From Tautonia sociabilis (GTDB taxonomy: Bacteria > Planctomycetota > Planctomycetia > Isosphaerales > Isosphaeraceae): 33,309 nt of DNA. Location: positions 1-33,309 of the forward strand of contig NZ_RYZH01000065.1 of NCBI RefSeq assembly GCF_003977685.1. The letters are read 5' to 3'. Of this stretch, positions 32,892 through 33,309 are shown piece after piece. Both the position numbers and the translations under genes were made by a program. Under the pieces are notes generated by a model. It did not search any database, had not been told where the DNA came from, and saw nothing but the letters and a program-made list of their open reading frames with translations. Within the stretch, counting starts at the first letter, position 1. Each line of letters opens with the position of its first letter.

Positions 32892-33195
32892 CCAGCCCAG
32901 CCAGCAGCGTGCCCCCCCGCTCCCCGACGGGTCGGCTTCGGATCGGTGCGCGAATCCGGAAGGCTGTTCGATCGCGGTAACGCTCTGCCGCGGGGCGGTT
33001 TGCGTCGGCCGCGTTGGCTTCGCTCCGCGTTCGGTCACGCCGAGCCGAGCGGTTCGGCGCCCCCCCAAGACGGCCGAGGGGAACGCCGCGCCGATCGCCA
33101 ATTGGTGCGCCTCGGTGCGCTCCGGGGATTCTGGCGATTTCCCTTTTCAGGAACGAGGTTACGGCGATCGCGTTGGGTTCGCTCCGGGCACTGTC
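32892..33195 (+). other. Gene-free gap with short imperfect repeats and a hairpin
   Basis: No credible ORF on either strand. Two copies of a 17-base element, GCGTTGG(C/G)TTCGCTCCG, lie at 33011-33027 and 33170-33186 with one mismatch, and TCGGTGCGC occurs at 32943-32951 and 33112-33120. A hairpin at 33038-33059 has arms CGCCGA/TCGGCG; it has no U-tract, so it is not a clear terminator for zwf. Part of the gap (33125-33175) is less GC-rich than the surroundings. It may be remnant or repetitive intergenic DNA. Confidence 0.5.
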
Positions 33196-33309
33196 TCATC
33201 CGCCATCCTGTTGGGTTGACAGTTGTTGCGTCAATGCGGCGGGGTCGGCCTGCAGCAGCTCCCAGAAGTCGGCGGTCGGCAGCACCAGGCCCAGGACCTG
33301 GTAGGGGCA
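33196..33309 (-). CDS. C-terminal fragment of unidentified protein
   Basis: A minus-strand frame enters from the right edge and stops at TGA (33196-33198), giving 37 residues. The sequence Y-Q-V-L-G-L-V-L-P-T-A-D-F-W-E-L-L followed by Q-A-D-P-A-A-L has ordinary protein composition and G/C-ending codons, and is more convincing than the plus-strand reading. Too little remains to name a family. Confidence 0.5.
   Translation of the reverse strand, partial: CPYQVLGLVLPTADFWELLQADPAALTQQLSTQQDGG

Noticed and set aside
30345..33101. Minus-strand open frame of 918 codons
   Set aside because: Antisense to the methyltransferase and zwf, with shadow-type composition and no recognisable domain.
1..33309. 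CRISPR array, prophage, insertion sequence or defence island
   Set aside because: No regularly spaced repeats, transposase, integrase, phage structural genes or defence-type domains were seen; the genes are mostly housekeeping.

Overview
The window is chromosomal DNA from a very GC-rich bacterium, most likely a planctomycete of the Isosphaeraceae type (for example Tautonia or a relative). The strongest markers are an adjacent pair made of a cytochrome/DUF1549/DUF1553 protein and a DUF1501 protein, which is a planctomycete hallmark. A Ser/Thr kinase with a C-terminal membrane block and an enlarged YidC agree with this. Genus-level placement is inference. Almost all of the window is coding, and G/C-ending codons dominate. 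That bias creates many long antisense shadow frames, which I left out.

Layout. 1-187 is the tail of an unidentified gene. 481-2116 (+) holds a HIT-family nucleotide hydrolase/transferase and a membrane PIN-TRAM protein. 2262-4202 (-) is a class III fructose-1,6-bisphosphatase, convergent with the PIN-TRAM gene. 4496-8631 (+) is the exported DUF1549/DUF1553 plus DUF1501 pair. 8612-10123 (-) holds an Asp-box (Ycf48-like) propeller without an obvious signal peptide and a GNAT acetyltransferase. 10120-11110 is the least ordinary stretch. It has a gene-like open frame without a normal start codon, a small His/Glu-rich protein, a candidate short RNA with its own promoter and intrinsic terminator, tRNA-Thr(CGU) with a near-consensus promoter, and a doubtful 57-residue ORF. 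11292-15451 (+) carries cysK, a JAMM peptidase gene coupled to it, ndk and ligA. 15617-19063 (+) has a GT2 glycosyltransferase coupled to a methyltransferase, then the Ser/Thr kinase.

19077-29387 is a seven-gene minus-strand block. In transcription order it is metallophosphoesterase, yidC, mnmE, ribokinase, an exported coiled-coil protein, a gamma-glutamyltransferase-family enzyme, and an APH-like kinase fused to a P-loop ATPase. 29587-32891 (+) has tsaB, a coupled methyltransferase, and zwf. 32892-33195 is a gene-free gap with short imperfect repeats, and 33196-33309 (-) is the C-terminus of a gene entering from the right.

Most of the content is housekeeping: tRNA modification (mnmE, tsaB), membrane-protein insertion (yidC), replication/repair (ligA), nucleotide balance (ndk, HIT), cysteine synthesis (cysK) and central carbon metabolism (fbp, zwf). 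Several neighbours share the ATGA stop/start overlap, implying translational coupling: cysK/JAMM, GT2/methyltransferase, tsaB/methyltransferase and the startless frame/GNAT. I see no CRISPR array, prophage, insertion sequence or defence island. The observations most worth following are the 10120-10700 locus, the cysK-JAMM pair without a visible sulfur-carrier protein, and the leaderless Asp-box propeller.
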